64,000 nucleotides of DNA from Lindgomyces ingoldianus (lineage: Eukaryota > Ascomycota > Dothideomycetes > Pleosporales > Lindgomycetaceae): the NCBI RefSeq assembly GCF_010093535.1, contig NW_022985236.1:8216-72215 (forward strand), in the 5' to 3' direction. Position 1 is the first letter of the stretch; every line of letters starts with the position of its first letter. The notes under the pieces were generated by a model. That model saw only the letters and a program-made list of their open reading frames with translations. It was not told where the DNA came from and made no database searches. Made by a program: the position numbers and the translations under genes. Of this stretch, positions 19,212-30,765 are shown in pieces.

Positions 19212-22200
19212 ATTAAGAGTCTCAGTGCCTCCATCGATACAAAATGGCCACCCAGCCTCCTTGAGACGCGACAGTCGTCCTGCGAGACCACACCGACTAC
19301 AGAGCCTGGATGATGCAGCTGCAATCGAGATGTGTAGCGCACAGCATCTGGCCGCAAGTGGATCCTAAGTTGACCATCCAAATGATCTCCAAACCAAGAG
19401 CTCCAGAGATGCCGCTAATAGCTGAGTTTTCACCAGCCTCTAACGTTGAAACGCCTACGCACATGAACGAGCTATTAACAAGCAGTGTTAGAGCCTTTAA
19501 AGAAGCCATTAAATACTACAAGATTAAGGCTGACAAGTACAAGAGTGACAGACATAATTATAAAAGAGAGTAATTAAGCTTCTAACAGATTATTGTCTTT
19601 ATCTAGTTAACAGTTAGCCCGCATCTGCAGTGTACATGCTGTTCCCTAGATTAACTACTTAGACAGTAGATTACAAACCCTAAAGCTATAGTAAGTGTTA
19701 ATAACTAATTTAAACAAGAACGCGTGCATAACTAATATAATGCATCTTTAAAGCTGCTAAGAAACATAAGCATATAGAACCTGTAGCTAGCAGAGTATAA
19801 TTACGCTGCTATAGAAGCAGAGACATAAAATGTTCTAGAAACAACGCAGTTTAATACTATTATAAAGGACTTTCTAACTACTATAAATAAAGTTGCCCTT
19901 TATTAGTCTATAACTTTTTAGGAAAGCAGACAGTTTACACTAGACATAAATTAGAAAGAAATAATAAAGTGCTTTTAAAAACATATAATGTTAAATTATC
20001 TAATATATATAGAAAAGCATAAAGCTGCCTTTACAACAGATAACTTGTTATACCTTACTAAAAGTAAGAAAACTACTTAGGGCATAAATAGAGACGCCTG
20101 TAGTGTAGAAGTTATAATGTTAAAAAAACAAAGTAGACCTTAACATTAATATTATTAAAAAGATAATAGAAAGTTATTTTTAAGCTAGAAACCTACTAAA
20201 ACAGAAGGCACTAAATGTCCTGCATGTAGACACATCTATGCACTAAAGGACTGCTTTTATGTCTATCTAGACAGAGCACTAGACTAGTAGATGCTAAATA
20301 AAAGAGTTAAAGAGCTTATAGCATTAAAGCGCAAGCATAACTTAGAATTTTAAGGCCTACTTAAAGGGCAGCGCAGACATAATTTAAAGATACTAACTCT
20401 AAAAAGTTTACATACACCTACGCTAGAGATATAAAAAGACTAACTTAAAGGCTAGGAAGTATTAAAAATTAAGGCAGCTGCATTGCTAGCTATAGTTAAT
20501 TTAAACTAGAACAGATATCTACTAAGAGAATTATTTATCCTTAACTTAGGCTTAACATGCTATATTATAAATAATTTTAATTAGATCTATAACTATTATT
20601 TACTAACACTAAAAGACTTTATCTAGTCTAGAAACTCTTGTGTATAGATTTAAAGCTATAGATTAATTACACTAAGCTTAAAAAGTAAGCATAGAACACA
20701 TAGTTAAGCATATAGTCTTGTACTACATAACGCTGCACTGTGCCTAGACCTGCTGTACAACCTAGTCTTGTTCTGCCTACTGCAACAGAAAGGAATCTAG
20801 TAGGACACATAAGCAGAGCTAACTGCTTTAAAGGCCTTAGATAGAATAATAATTAAAGATCTTATAAAGATCTATAGCTAATAGGTGTTAGAGTACTATC
20901 TACTATAGAAGGGCTTATATTATACACACATAATTAACACAAGAACTAAATGTAGTCTATAAAAGGCATTAGCAGAGCTATAGCATAAGCGTCTAGGACA
21001 CTCTAGACTAGCTACACTTTAACACTTTATACAGTAAGCTAAGGGGGTGTAAATTAAAGGAATTACAACAGTCTAATGTAACTTGTGTAGTAAAGCTAAG
21101 ATATAATAATAAATTAGCTACGCACTATAAATTAGCAATAGTAGACCTAGTAAAAGACTATTAATTAATTTCTATACATATAAAGCACAGAGCATTATAA
21201 AAGAGCAAAGTTAAATGCTAATTACTAATAAGTATTCTAGCCTCTAGTAAGACCTTTACTTTAAAGATAATAAGCCTACTAAATTAATTATTAAAGCTTT
21301 TATAATCTTTATCCTTTTTTTAAAGAACTATTATAACATTACTATAAAAGTTATTAAAGCTAACAATAAAATTACAATAGTAAAACTAGAGGTAGAATGC
21401 TAGCTAGCATTATATAGAATAACTATAGAGCCTTTAGCACTAAATACATAAGCCTAGAACAGAGAAGCTAAACGCTTAGAGGGTGTAAATAAGAAAAAGT
21501 TATAGGCTATATAACTAGATGCTAACCTACTATAGAATGTATAGCTATACATTACTAGAGCTAGCGTATACCTATATAATTAGACGCTAAACTATGCTAA
21601 TAACTAGAAGACACTATATAAGATCTTCTTTATATAAGTAGCTTTAAATAATAAAGTTATTATGTTAATTTAAAAGCTAAGCTTTACACATCTAAAAGCT
21701 TATAGCTGTAAAGCATTTATAATAACTAATAACACACATTAAAATAAATCTAAGCTACAGAGGCTAGACCTAAAGGTGTAGATTAGATATCTAGTTAAGT
21801 ACTAATTATTAAACATCTACTATGTATAGATACTACTGCTAGCAAAAGTAATCTGTACACATAATATTATTTTTAACAAACACTTAATTTTTAGTAGTAA
21901 GCTTAAAGACTTAATAGATAACTTTATGCACAACATAGTAAAGAAAATTACTATATATATTAAAATAATTAAGCTTCTAACACCTAGTTATTAGCTAGAA
22001 ATAGAGTTGTTTTATAAAGACAACACTGTAGATAATACATTAAATTTTAACAAAGTAAACCTACTAGGCTACTATTAAGAAAGAAAGATTAGAGATAACT
22101 ATCTGTCTTCTTTAAACACTCTGCTACCTGCAGCATTACTTATATAGTTAATAGCTAGAGCAGCACTAAAGCTAAGCTAAATAGAGTTGTTAAAGACTGT

Positions 22201-23996
22201 ACTATAAGCTGTAGCCTTTATAGCTAGCATAAGATCTAGAAGTGTAGAAAAGTATAGCAGTAAGACACTAGATAAAGCAGCATTAATAAAAATGCTATTT
22301 AAAAAGAAGACACCTTATAGAAGCTAGCTGCTACTTTTACTATTAACTTAAAAGTAACTAGAGAAGCACTCTTTACATAAGATGTTTAAGGTAGCAAAAA
22401 AAACGCACTTAGACAGTTATTAGATAATAAAATCCTAGATAAAGGTCTAGATAAAGCTAATTAAGGCAGCTAAATAGCAGATTCTAGATTGTATGTAGGT
22501 GTACACTTATAAGCTTAATAAGCACTATAAATTATAAAGATGCAAAGCGTAACTAGTAGTCTATAGTAATTAATAAAGAAACATTACTACACAAGATACC
22601 TACACTGCTACCTTAGTAGGACACTTATTTTAAATGCTAATAGCAATATCTGCACACTTTAACTTAGAGCTTAAATAATATAACATAACTAACGCGTTTA
22701 TACATGCAGTAATTAACTGTAATATCTACATGCAGATGCTAAAAGGCTATTAGAAACTAGGTATAATACTAAAGCTTTAAAAAGCACTATATAGCCTATA
22801 AATTTCTTTTCTACTCTAGTAACACTATTTTATAATAACCTTTAAAGGCCTTAGGTTCTTAGCTGTTCTACATAAACCCTACTACATAACTAAAGCTAGA
22901 ATATTTATCTTCTTCTATGTAGACAACTTTATTGTTATGTATAGAAAAGGCTCTAAAGTAGATGCACAGTGTGTAGTAGACTAGTTACAAGAGAAGTATA
23001 CCCTAATAGAAGGCAAGGACCTATAATAGTTCCTAGAAGTTAAGATTATTAGAGATTAATAGTAATAAATAATTTAGCTGTTACAGGCCTTATATATTAA
23101 TAAGATAGCTAGGCTAGCTAACAGAAAGGACCTGCAGCACGCTACACCTATAAGTAGAATTAAACTTATGCTGCAATCTAGTTTTGCAACCCTATTAAAA
23201 GTAAATTAATATTAGCAGAAAATTAGATCTCTGCTCTTTGCAGTAGTTACTATAAGACTAGATATTACCTTTACTACATTACGCCTCGCACAGTTTCTTA
23301 CAAATCCTACATCTAACTATTAGGATGCAGCTAATTAAGTTATCCTGTACCTACATGCGACACAGACGTACGCACTCTAATTAGGAGGAGAAGACTACCT
23401 TGTAGTAGTAAGCAATGCGTTATTTATAGATAATACACTAAATAAAAAGAGCTTTTAGGGCTATGTTATTTAACTATTTAGCAGATAAATTGCATAGTAA
23501 GTAAATAAACAAGATATAGTTATAATGTTAATAACAGAAGCAGAATTACTTACACTATTCTAAGTTGCTAAGGAAGCTATGTTTATAAGAATGCTTTTTA
23601 ACAAACTGTAGGTTAAGCTGCCTAATTTAACTATTATAATCTAGTGCAACAACAAGCAGACAATCTAACTAGTAAACAAAGAGATATCTTAACTTTAAAC
23701 TAAGCTCTAACATGTTAACATCTATAACTACTAGCTCTGACAGGAAGTCTCTTAACAAACAATTAAGGTTGTCTATGTCCTCTCTAGCAAGATGCTTGCG
23801 GACGGACTCACCAAAGCGCTTCTAGCCAGCAAATGGCCAAGCTTTCTTTAGCAAATTCAGCTAGTTGACGTCAGGGAGAGGATAGTCAGTCAGGAAGCAG
23901 ATATGGAAGAGATTGAAGCAAGAATGGAAGCCCTGGAAGCATACTAAGGTTGCGCAATCGGGAACCAGCTTGAAGCATGTCCAAGCTGAGGGGGTG

Positions 23997-24327
23997 TGTC
24001 AGATATGCGCACCTACTGTCAAGACAGGAGGAACGTTTGACGAAAGCTGCTACATAGTACGAGCAATAAGCTCAAACAGTATGTTGCTGCAAATTGCAGC
24101 ATTTTGCAGCATGTTGCAGCAAATTGCAGCAAATTGCAGCATGTTGCAAGCTGGTCGCGCATAGGGCTAGTGCGCGAGGGACTCGGATCGGAAAAACAAA
24201 AGCCGAGCAACACGAGTAGAGCAGAAAAAGGATCAATAGATCAATACAATCAATCAATCATCCCATACATTATATCCAAACCCATCATTCATCTCAGAAA
24301 GCCTAGAAACAGTGCTTCAATCTAACA
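23997..24327 (+). repeat. 3' LTR of the copia element with GCAGCA-rich repeat tract
   Basis: 331 bp, starting TGTCAG directly after the polypurine tract and ending AACA before the GCTAG duplication. At 24091-24150 it carries roughly 10-bp repeats built on TTGCAGCA. The composition is balanced and it is hardly mutated, unlike the element interior. Confidence 0.9.
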
Positions 24328-24332
24328 GCTAG

Positions 24333-24840
24333 ATAGAATAGCTATAGCACTTAGTTACATATCTAGACTTTAAAAAAACCTTGTACTAATCTTAGTTAAA
24401 GATACTCTCTATTAGATACATAACATGCTAATATATACTACGTATTATACTACTCTATAGCTAAATATAATAGTGTTACAAGAGGCTATTAATTAGCTTG
24501 TAGTAGCATAGATAGCTTTTAAGAAATGTTTAGATTTAATCTCTTGTATAATATTCTATTATACAAGACGTTGTGTAAGAAGCTTAATTAGAGGTTCTTT
24601 ATAGATTAATAAGTACTTAGAGGCTAGTTGGTGCGCTACTAGCCTAATTAAGGTTCGGTTGTTGTCTAGTCAACGCGCGAGCTAGCCTCTACGCAGACTA
24701 GCTCTAAATTAGATTCGGTTTATAAGCTCTAGAGTTAGGTTAGAGCTGTTGTTAATCGTCTTCTAGTGTTGTTTAAAGATACTATGCAAGCATAGTATAC
24801 TGTCTCTTGTCACACTGTGACAAATAGATAATAAGGTGCT
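24333..24840. repeat. AT-rich decayed repeat DNA between the copia element and a solo LTR
   Basis: No open frame. It includes the block around ATACAAGACGTTG (24533-24640) shared with 18217-18325, so the copia element is bracketed by related decayed sequence. A short palindrome ATACTATGC-AA-GCATAGTAT lies near 24779-24798. Confidence 0.55.
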
Positions 24841-25043
24841 TGTCACAGTTAACTTAGACATGCCTCGGTCTCTCCCTAGAGAGCCCTCGGCTCGGCCTTA
24901 GGCACATAACGTCCTGTTACATGCTCTAGCACATATATATATATCCTCTCGCGAACCTCTAAGTCTCCTTAAGGATTCGTCTATCAATACTATCCTATAC
25001 CCTCTTCTACGCTTCATGCTTCTTGCTTTACAGTGCTTTTACA
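24841..25043. repeat. Solo LTR, 203 bp, TSD GTGCT
   Basis: Begins TGTCACAG and ends TTTTACA, with GTGCT immediately on both sides (24836-24840 and 25044-25048). A second copy of the same family sits at 46318-46519 with a different duplication. Perfect target duplications and the absence of an interior indicate LTR-LTR recombination. Confidence 0.85.
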
Positions 25044-25048
25044 GTGCT

Positions 25049-26770
25049 TAAGTAGCTAGTCTACTTACTAGACTAAATGTTATTAAATATTTTTAGCATA
25101 CACTTAAGAAGGGGGTCTATAAAATGCACCTAGAGTTAGAGAGCTAAAGGCTATAGGAAGCTAATAGAGAGGCTTTTACTAGGGCTGCTAAGAAACATTA
25201 GCAAGTCTTCCCTAAGAATCTTATAAAGAAGCTAATTAATTTAATACTAAAAAGAATAAAGACAGTTATAAAAGCTAGAGGCTGCAAACAAAGTACTAGG
25301 ATAGCCTAGCTATTAAGCTTAGAAATCTACCTTTAAAATGTTAACTTTTCGAGTGTAAACAGACTAATGTTCTAGTACTATACTAGATAGAACGTGGCTT
25401 AGCCCACAGCAGGATAGGGCAGGAATCCCGGTCTTCCCCCCACCAACCAAAGCATTGTTCCTGCGCCCCTGCCGAAACAGGTAAACACGGGTCGATCCCG
25501 TTGTCCTGGGGTGCCTTAAGTCGCACGACTGAATGTCGCTTCTTAGCATGCGTAAGTGGGATGCGAAAGAGTGGGTCGTTTGTTGACCCCGGCCCATGCT
25601 ATCAAGAGACAGGCATGTGAGAGGTGAGCGTTAGGGTTTGGTTTGCTATTGCGCTATGTGATCTATGCTGGAAGAATGCTGCGCTACTCCTACTATGCTA
25701 ACACTAGAATACAGTGAATTTGGCTTTTTTGCCACTTTAGTCTCGCCACGCATTTGTAGGATTGCCGGACTGCGTGGAGCAACACCGTAAGCATGCAGCG
25801 ATCCATGCTGTAGGGTGCCGTGCGTGTTCTAAGCTTACGGTGCCATTGGTTTCTATTACTGTAATTGATTTCTCGGCGAGGTTGCATGTGAGAGACCCAC
25901 TTCAAACTAAAAAGAAAACACTACAATTTCGTGCGCAACAGTATTGCTAAAGCGCCGAGTTAGACCCGTTGCCGACAGTACGGATCTCATCTCACCTCTC
26001 ATTTAGCCGCATCTCCTCCCATAGGGCCCTACGACTAAGGATTTGCCTCAACTATCCTTGCCCGTGTTTCAATTGTACTAGTCGGTCGGTGAGATGACCT
26101 GGGGAAGGAGTCTTCTGTGGCCCTTCGTTGCAGAAATCATCAGCACTAAAGAATAACCTCAAAGTACGGGGTATTACACTTAGAAGTCTACAGCATTCAA
26201 ACCTAATGGAAATGACGTCCATCCTAGCCCTGATTTGCTGTCTCAGCTCCGAAAACTAGTTCTCAGACATCATGGTAGTTGCGCATCTCACTGGTTAACT
26301 CCACATCCCACCAGGTAGTAGAAGATGCGGCTAGCGCCTAGCTAGGCTAGGCATTAATTAAATGCCTCTCACTCTCTCTTCCTTCAGGATCGTGGTTATT
26401 TCAGTTTCTGACATTAAGTTAGTCTGACCGTGCTATGTCGGCTGTGTTGTTGGATTCACAATGCAGTAGTGGGTCTCGAGCATGCCTTCTACGCAAATCT
26501 CAATACTGGTTAGTCCCTAGTAAGGTCGCCAGTGATCAACACGTTGAGGTAGCCGCCCGACATCCCGATTCATCGCAAATTACGTACCAGAAATGGTCAT
26601 TTCCGAACAATAATGAAATAGGGTACTGGGGGGAGGGGCGCTAGCACCTCCTTTAGGGCTGACATGGGGAAACACTGGATATTTCCTGCGGTCGTAGCCT
26701 TATTTGCGTACTCTAAGGGAATTGACGCGAATGTAGACAGTTCTTTGCACATTCGCTCAATTGCAACGAG
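25049..26770. other. Transition from decayed repeats to the amidase upstream region
   Basis: AT-rich decayed DNA continues to about 25370, then composition becomes balanced. Short frames such as 25364-25597 (minus) carry no recognisable motif. Copy 2 of a degenerate repeat lies at 25674-25798. A 15-mer ACACTGGATATTTCC at 26672-26686 also occurs at 8962-8976 in the NRPS promoter. The last few hundred bases must contain the amidase promoter. I can support no gene here. Confidence 0.5.
25674..25798. repeat. Degenerate dispersed repeat, copy 2 (partner 8832-8940)
   Basis: It shares collinear blocks GAATGCTGCGCTAC, GTAGGATTGCC, GGAGCAACAC and GTAAGCATGC with the NRPS/reductase intergenic region. 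GTAGGATTGCCGG also occurs near 9210-9222. Similarity is block-wise and imperfect. Confidence 0.4.
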
Positions 26771-28813
26771 ATGTACTGCTTTCCTCGTGCTGTGATCTTG
26801 GCTGCGCAATGCGGTGCACAAGCATTCGCGCATTTGCAATTGAGGAATCAAGCTATTTCCCTCCTAACATCACGTGAAGATGAACTCGTGTTCAAGCTGG
26901 GTGACAACACATATCTTGTCAATACCAAGTATCCAAAAGCCAATATCAACTGGACGTTTAGCGAGGAGCCGAATCAACAATGGTTCCCTGTTACGGTTAT
27001 TTCAACCAATGCATCAGCCATAACTCAGCAGCTTCTGGAAGACACGATTTCGCAGTATCTGGCAATCGACGATGTTTTCTCCAAAGACATGCTTGGTGCC
27101 GTTGCCATTACATCAACTGCTTCTAAGGGAGTTCTTGGAGAGTCAGCTATTGACTATCTTTCAAGCTCAGGAGCCGAGCACGTCTTGCTTGACACAACAA
27201 TCTCAACATCCTCGACCAAGGTAGCCAAGTCGCCAAGTCCACTGAAGCTGCCCCCTGGACCCTATCTAGCAACAAGTTCCGGTAATGCGATCAGCTTCTC
27301 AACAATATACCGCCTTTACAGCGACGACCACGACAACTTTCTGTATGGCTCGTACGAACCTAACGATGGCACCGGTATCTACACAGCCCTTGACCACAGA
27401 TTTCCTGGATCTGTGTTCGCGACTATTCCAGTTCCTTCGCGCTTGTACTCTCTTTACGACACTCGGCCCTTCGCGGGCTTCAGAGTTGGCGTGAAGGACT
27501 TGTTCGACATGAAAGGCCTAAAAACGTCAGGCGGATCTTTGGCATGGCAATCCATCGTTGATCCTGCCAACGCGACAGCGCCAGCACTCCAGCAGATCAT
27601 TGAGCTGGGAGGTGTGCTTGTGGGCAAAACAAAACCTGCGCAATTTGCTTCTGCAGCTGATCCTTGGAGCTGGGAAGACTTCCATTACCCGTTCAATCCT
27701 CGCGGTGACGGATATCTGAGCTGCTCTGCGTCCTCTTCTGGCAGTGCTTGCGCTGTTGCAGCGTACGACTGGCTCGACTATGCTATTGGAACCGATACTG
27801 GGGAATCTATGCGTCGCCCAGCGGCTGTTTCTGGTATCTATGGCCAGCGTCCAAGTCAAGGAATAATTTCTCTCGAGAACGTACTTCCGCTTGGATTCGC
27901 TACTGACACAGCTGGTGTCTTTGCCCGTGACCCTCATTCTTGGGCACGCTTTGCTAAGCACTGGTACGCGCCTTCCTTACATCAGAGCTCTGATATCACT
28001 GGACTCTCTCCTCTCTCAGTCCCTGACAATAAACACTACCCGAAGACTATTTTGTATCCAACCGACTACTTGCCGTTGAACAATAGCGCTGCCCAAGAAC
28101 TTCTGGATTATTTCATTGGCAACATGTCCTCCCTTTTCGGGATGAGGGTGAAACACTTCGACTTCACGTCCACCGTCCAGAACTCCTCTGTATCCACGCA
28201 AGCCGTCATCAATCTCACTGATCTTGCTATCCACCTTGGAACTGTCAACACCCTCCCCGCATGGAAGGTTATCGGCAGCCGGCTCGTTTCAACTTGGGCT
28301 GCGCGTTATGGAGGTCGCTTCCCTCCTATCGAGGCAGAATTCCGCGCTGGCTGGGCTACTTATGATGAAACGATTAATACAATGCAAGCTTACAACGCGT
28401 CCCTCATCGCTAAGAGAGATGCAGTTGATTGGTACGAGAAGAACCTGCAGTACTCTACCAACGAGTCCTGCTCTGAAAGCGTTATGATCTACGATATTGG
28501 AACCGGGGGTCTTCCCTCGTACCGCGAAGAGGATCTCAACGCCGGACCAAACGCGACGCTTTTGGCGGTTCCGTCTCCTAGGGCTGTTCTACCGGCATCG
28601 GGTATCTGTACTATTTTTGCATGTGCGGATTTCACTGTGCCGATCGGACAGGTGCCGTACCTGTCGCAGGTCACGTTTGTGGAGGAGATGGTTCCTGTTA
28701 CGGTGAATTTGGTAGTGAAGAGGGAGTGCGATTTTGTGCTATATAATATGATTGAGGAGTTGGCGGATGTGGGGGTGTTGAAGGCTGTTAAGACGGGGAG
28801 GACGGCGTTTTAG
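26771..28813 (+). CDS. Secreted amidase-signature family hydrolase with a long N-terminal extension
   Basis: One intron-less frame of 680 residues. The N-terminus (MYCFPRAVILAAQCGAQAFA) looks like a signal peptide with cleavage after AFA. Residues 21 to about 200 form a region I do not recognise. The amidase-signature domain follows: Lys in GVKDLFD near 242, a Ser-rich SSSGSACA segment with the cis-Ser near 322, and GTDTGESMRRPA with the nucleophile Ser near 346. The Lys-Ser-Ser spacing fits the family. The second Gly of the usual GTDTGGS is Glu here. Several N-x-S/T sites agree with secretion. The family hydrolyses amide bonds; the substrate cannot be deduced. It converges on the P5C reductase gene. 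It could modify the NRPS product or be an unrelated secreted enzyme beside the cluster. Confidence 0.87.
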   Translation: MYCFPRAVILAAQCGAQAFAHLQLRNQAISLLTSREDELVFKLGDNTYLVNTKYPKANINWTFSEEPNQQWFPVTVISTNASAITQQLLEDTISQYLAIDDVFSKDMLGAVAITSTASKGVLGESAIDYLSSSGAEHVLLDTTISTSSTKVAKSPSPLKLPPGPYLATSSGNAISFSTIYRLYSDDHDNFLYGSYEPNDGTGIYTALDHRFPGSVFATIPVPSRLYSLYDTRPFAGFRVGVKDLFDMKGLKTSGGSLAWQSIVDPANATAPALQQIIELGGVLVGKTKPAQFASAADPWSWEDFHYPFNPRGDGYLSCSASSSGSACAVAAYDWLDYAIGTDTGESMRRPAAVSGIYGQRPSQGIISLENVLPLGFATDTAGVFARDPHSWARFAKHWYAPSLHQSSDITGLSPLSVPDNKHYPKTILYPTDYLPLNNSAAQELLDYFIGNMSSLFGMRVKHFDFTSTVQNSSVSTQAVINLTDLAIHLGTVNTLPAWKVIGSRLVSTWAARYGGRFPPIEAEFRAGWATYDETINTMQAYNASLIAKRDAVDWYEKNLQYSTNESCSESVMIYDIGTGGLPSYREEDLNAGPNATLLAVPSPRAVLPASGICTIFACADFTVPIGQVPYLSQVTFVEEMVPVTVNLVVKRECDFVLYNMIEELADVGVLKAVKTGRTAF

Positions 28814-29520
28814 AAGTCCTAGTAATCGCGTTAGCAGAGAGCAAGTATGTATTGCTTAAATATTTGGTTCTCTAGGGAAGCGACTGTGAAAATCTGCTCT
28901 TAAGATAGCTAGAGCCTAAACTACTTATTCTATTGTAAAGTGTAATTGCGTAAACAATCTATAAGAATCGCGTGTATAGTGGCAGGAGTAATTGAGTAAT
29001 TGTAGTACCAACGGATATCTTTACCTAAATGCAAATGAATCTTAGTAATCACGCGCTTAATACATTTCTTTAGTCAACTAAAGTCAAATACATCCTGTTG
29101 AGCACGCTAAAGCAGGTTGTTAAAGTTCTTAAAGCACTACGCTGTCTAGAAACACAGCTGTTACTCTTTCTTGCTAGGTAATTTCTAAACCACGGTCTAT
29201 AGGCGCCATATATAAGAGGGACGACCTTCTAAGATGCATTCATTCTCTATACTGAATATAAGTAAGTGATTTTAAAGTCTCCTATTCTAAGGTCTGTAGA
29301 GATCGGGAAAAAAATATGTTTAGCTAATGAACATGCCCTATCTAACTTCCTACAGACAGCGTATAAGAGTTGCTAGTATATAATGACTAGGACAAACAAA
29401 ATGCAAGAATTATAGCCTTACTTAGCTAGAGAGAAAGCAAGAACAGGAAGAGTTGTCCGGCCTGGCCGCCTATGCTTATTCTTCCGCTATTGCACTAGCT
29501 GCTACAAATTCGAGCTTACA
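28814..29520. other. Convergent intergenic region between the amidase and the P5C reductase
   Basis: About 700 bp, moderately AT-rich, with no supported gene. It must hold the 3' ends of both convergent transcripts. The CTA/TAG-rich stretch at 28860-29200 suggests mild RIP-like decay or an old repeat remnant. Confidence 0.5.
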
Positions 29521-30517
29521 TCAAGACCTCTGGTCCTTGCTACCCAGTCCCGCGGCCGCTGTAGTCGCTGCTATCAATGCATTGGAAACCACTGACCTCA
29601 CTTTACCCTCCTCAAGTGCAAGGAGACCTTGCATGGTTGAACCAGCGGGAGATGCAACCTCAAATCGTACCTGCCTGGGATCTCGCCCATTGGCAAGCAT
29701 ATTAGCGGTTCCTCTCATAGTGAATGCCGCCATCCGCAGAGCATCGGCATGATTCAAGCCCATCGCTACCGCGCCGTCCACCATCGCATCGATAATCACA
29801 CTGAAGAATGCGGGAGATGACCCGCAGACTGCCGTACAGACGTTGAATGTCGACGGCTTTACGTAGGACACTTGTCCTACACAACGGAAAATAGATTCTG
29901 CTGTAGCAAGCAGACTTTGTGACAGATTTGGCTGAGGTGTCTCGATCACCGTTGTCGAGTCTCTCACGAAACAAGCCGTGTTAGGCATAGCACGCACCAC
30001 GAAGTACAGCCCTTCGTCCCCTCCCAAGGCGCTTTGGATCAGTTGCGTCGTCACGCCGGCAAGTACACTGACGATCAGCTTTCCTTCCATAGCTCTTTGC
30101 ATTCCTGGTTCGTCAAAGATTGCTTGATACCATTCTGGCTGGCAGGCTAGAAGGACTGTGTCTGCTTGCTTGACTCCCTTCAAATTTTGTCGATTGAGAA
30201 CCTCGACGTTGGAGGTATCCGCGTAAGCTGCAAGCTTGTCTTTGACTGCAGCCACAGCTTCGTCGCGACGTACGCAAGCGATAAAGCGCTTGAACGTCGT
30301 GCCTGGACTAGGCTGATCCTCGCTTGTTGAAGAGGATGCATTTCTCGACGCAAGTATACCAGACAGAATGGCAGTACCAAGAGATCCTGTGAACGCCCTT
30401 AGGATGAAAAGATCTCCGAACATGGCGCGGAATGAGTAGCATACCACATCCTAAGATTGTCAAGACCTTGTGCCCAACGTCTATCTCGTTCTGGTCTGCA
30501 AAGCTTGCGGGAGCCAT
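29521..30517 (-). CDS. Pyrroline-5-carboxylate reductase family oxidoreductase (ProC-like)
   Basis: Two exons: 30517-30445 and 30386-29521, with a 58-nt GT-AG intron (30444-30387). The splice rebuilds ILGCGSLGTAIL, the NAD(P)-binding GxGxxG of the family, split by the intron; a longer unspliced frame starting at 30447 lacks the first beta strand. The product is about 312 residues. Other family marks are VVRAMPNTAC, CGSSPAFFSVIIDAM (the C-terminal dimer and active-site helix, usually GSGPA) and SPAGSTMQGLLALE. P5CR reduces pyrroline-5-carboxylate to proline with NAD(P)H; paralogues in fungal peptide clusters make pipecolate or substituted prolines (the apicidin cluster is an example I recall). 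It lies about 12 kb beyond the thioesterase across a repeat island, so cluster membership is plausible but unproven; it could be the housekeeping proline enzyme. Confidence 0.9.
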
Positions 30518-30765
30518 GGACGCAAAAGAAGGGTAACTACCTTGCGTACTTAGTAAAACAGTGCAAATGAGATTGCTGTTGACAACGAATGAATTTTGTG
30601 CGATCGCTGTAGTGTTCTAGAAACAACACACATGTGTAATTCTTCAAGGCTCGACAACCATTGCACTGCAAATGGCACAGAAAACTACATTCCTACATAA
30701 TATAAATAATTACATAATGGCGTTAGAACAAGCAAGGATAGCTGGTACAGATCCTAGTCTTCAGC

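Larger units (their letters stand above)
18857..24327 (+). mobile_element. Ty1-copia LTR retrotransposon, complete but internally decayed (RIP-like)
   Basis: LTRs at 18857-19211 and 23997-24327 both begin TGTCAGATATGCG and end in CA. They are flanked by a 5-bp target duplication GCTAG (18852-18856 and 24328-24332). A polypurine tract AAGCTGAGGGGGTG precedes the 3' LTR. Interior translation, broken by many stops, still shows copia reverse transcriptase: a SAHFNLELK-like segment followed by a membrane-order match ending YMQM-KGY near 22650-22750, a YVDN block near 22915-22935, and the RNase H tail ending ADGLTKAL near 23795-23820. This order (RT and RNase H last) and plus orientation define Ty1-copia. 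The gag start (19240-19570) and the last ~240 bp of the interior are much less mutated than the middle. Confidence 0.92.

Noticed and set aside
25364..25597. 77-codon minus-strand frame at the border of the repeat island
   Set aside because: Biased composition, no motif, and it begins in decayed DNA.
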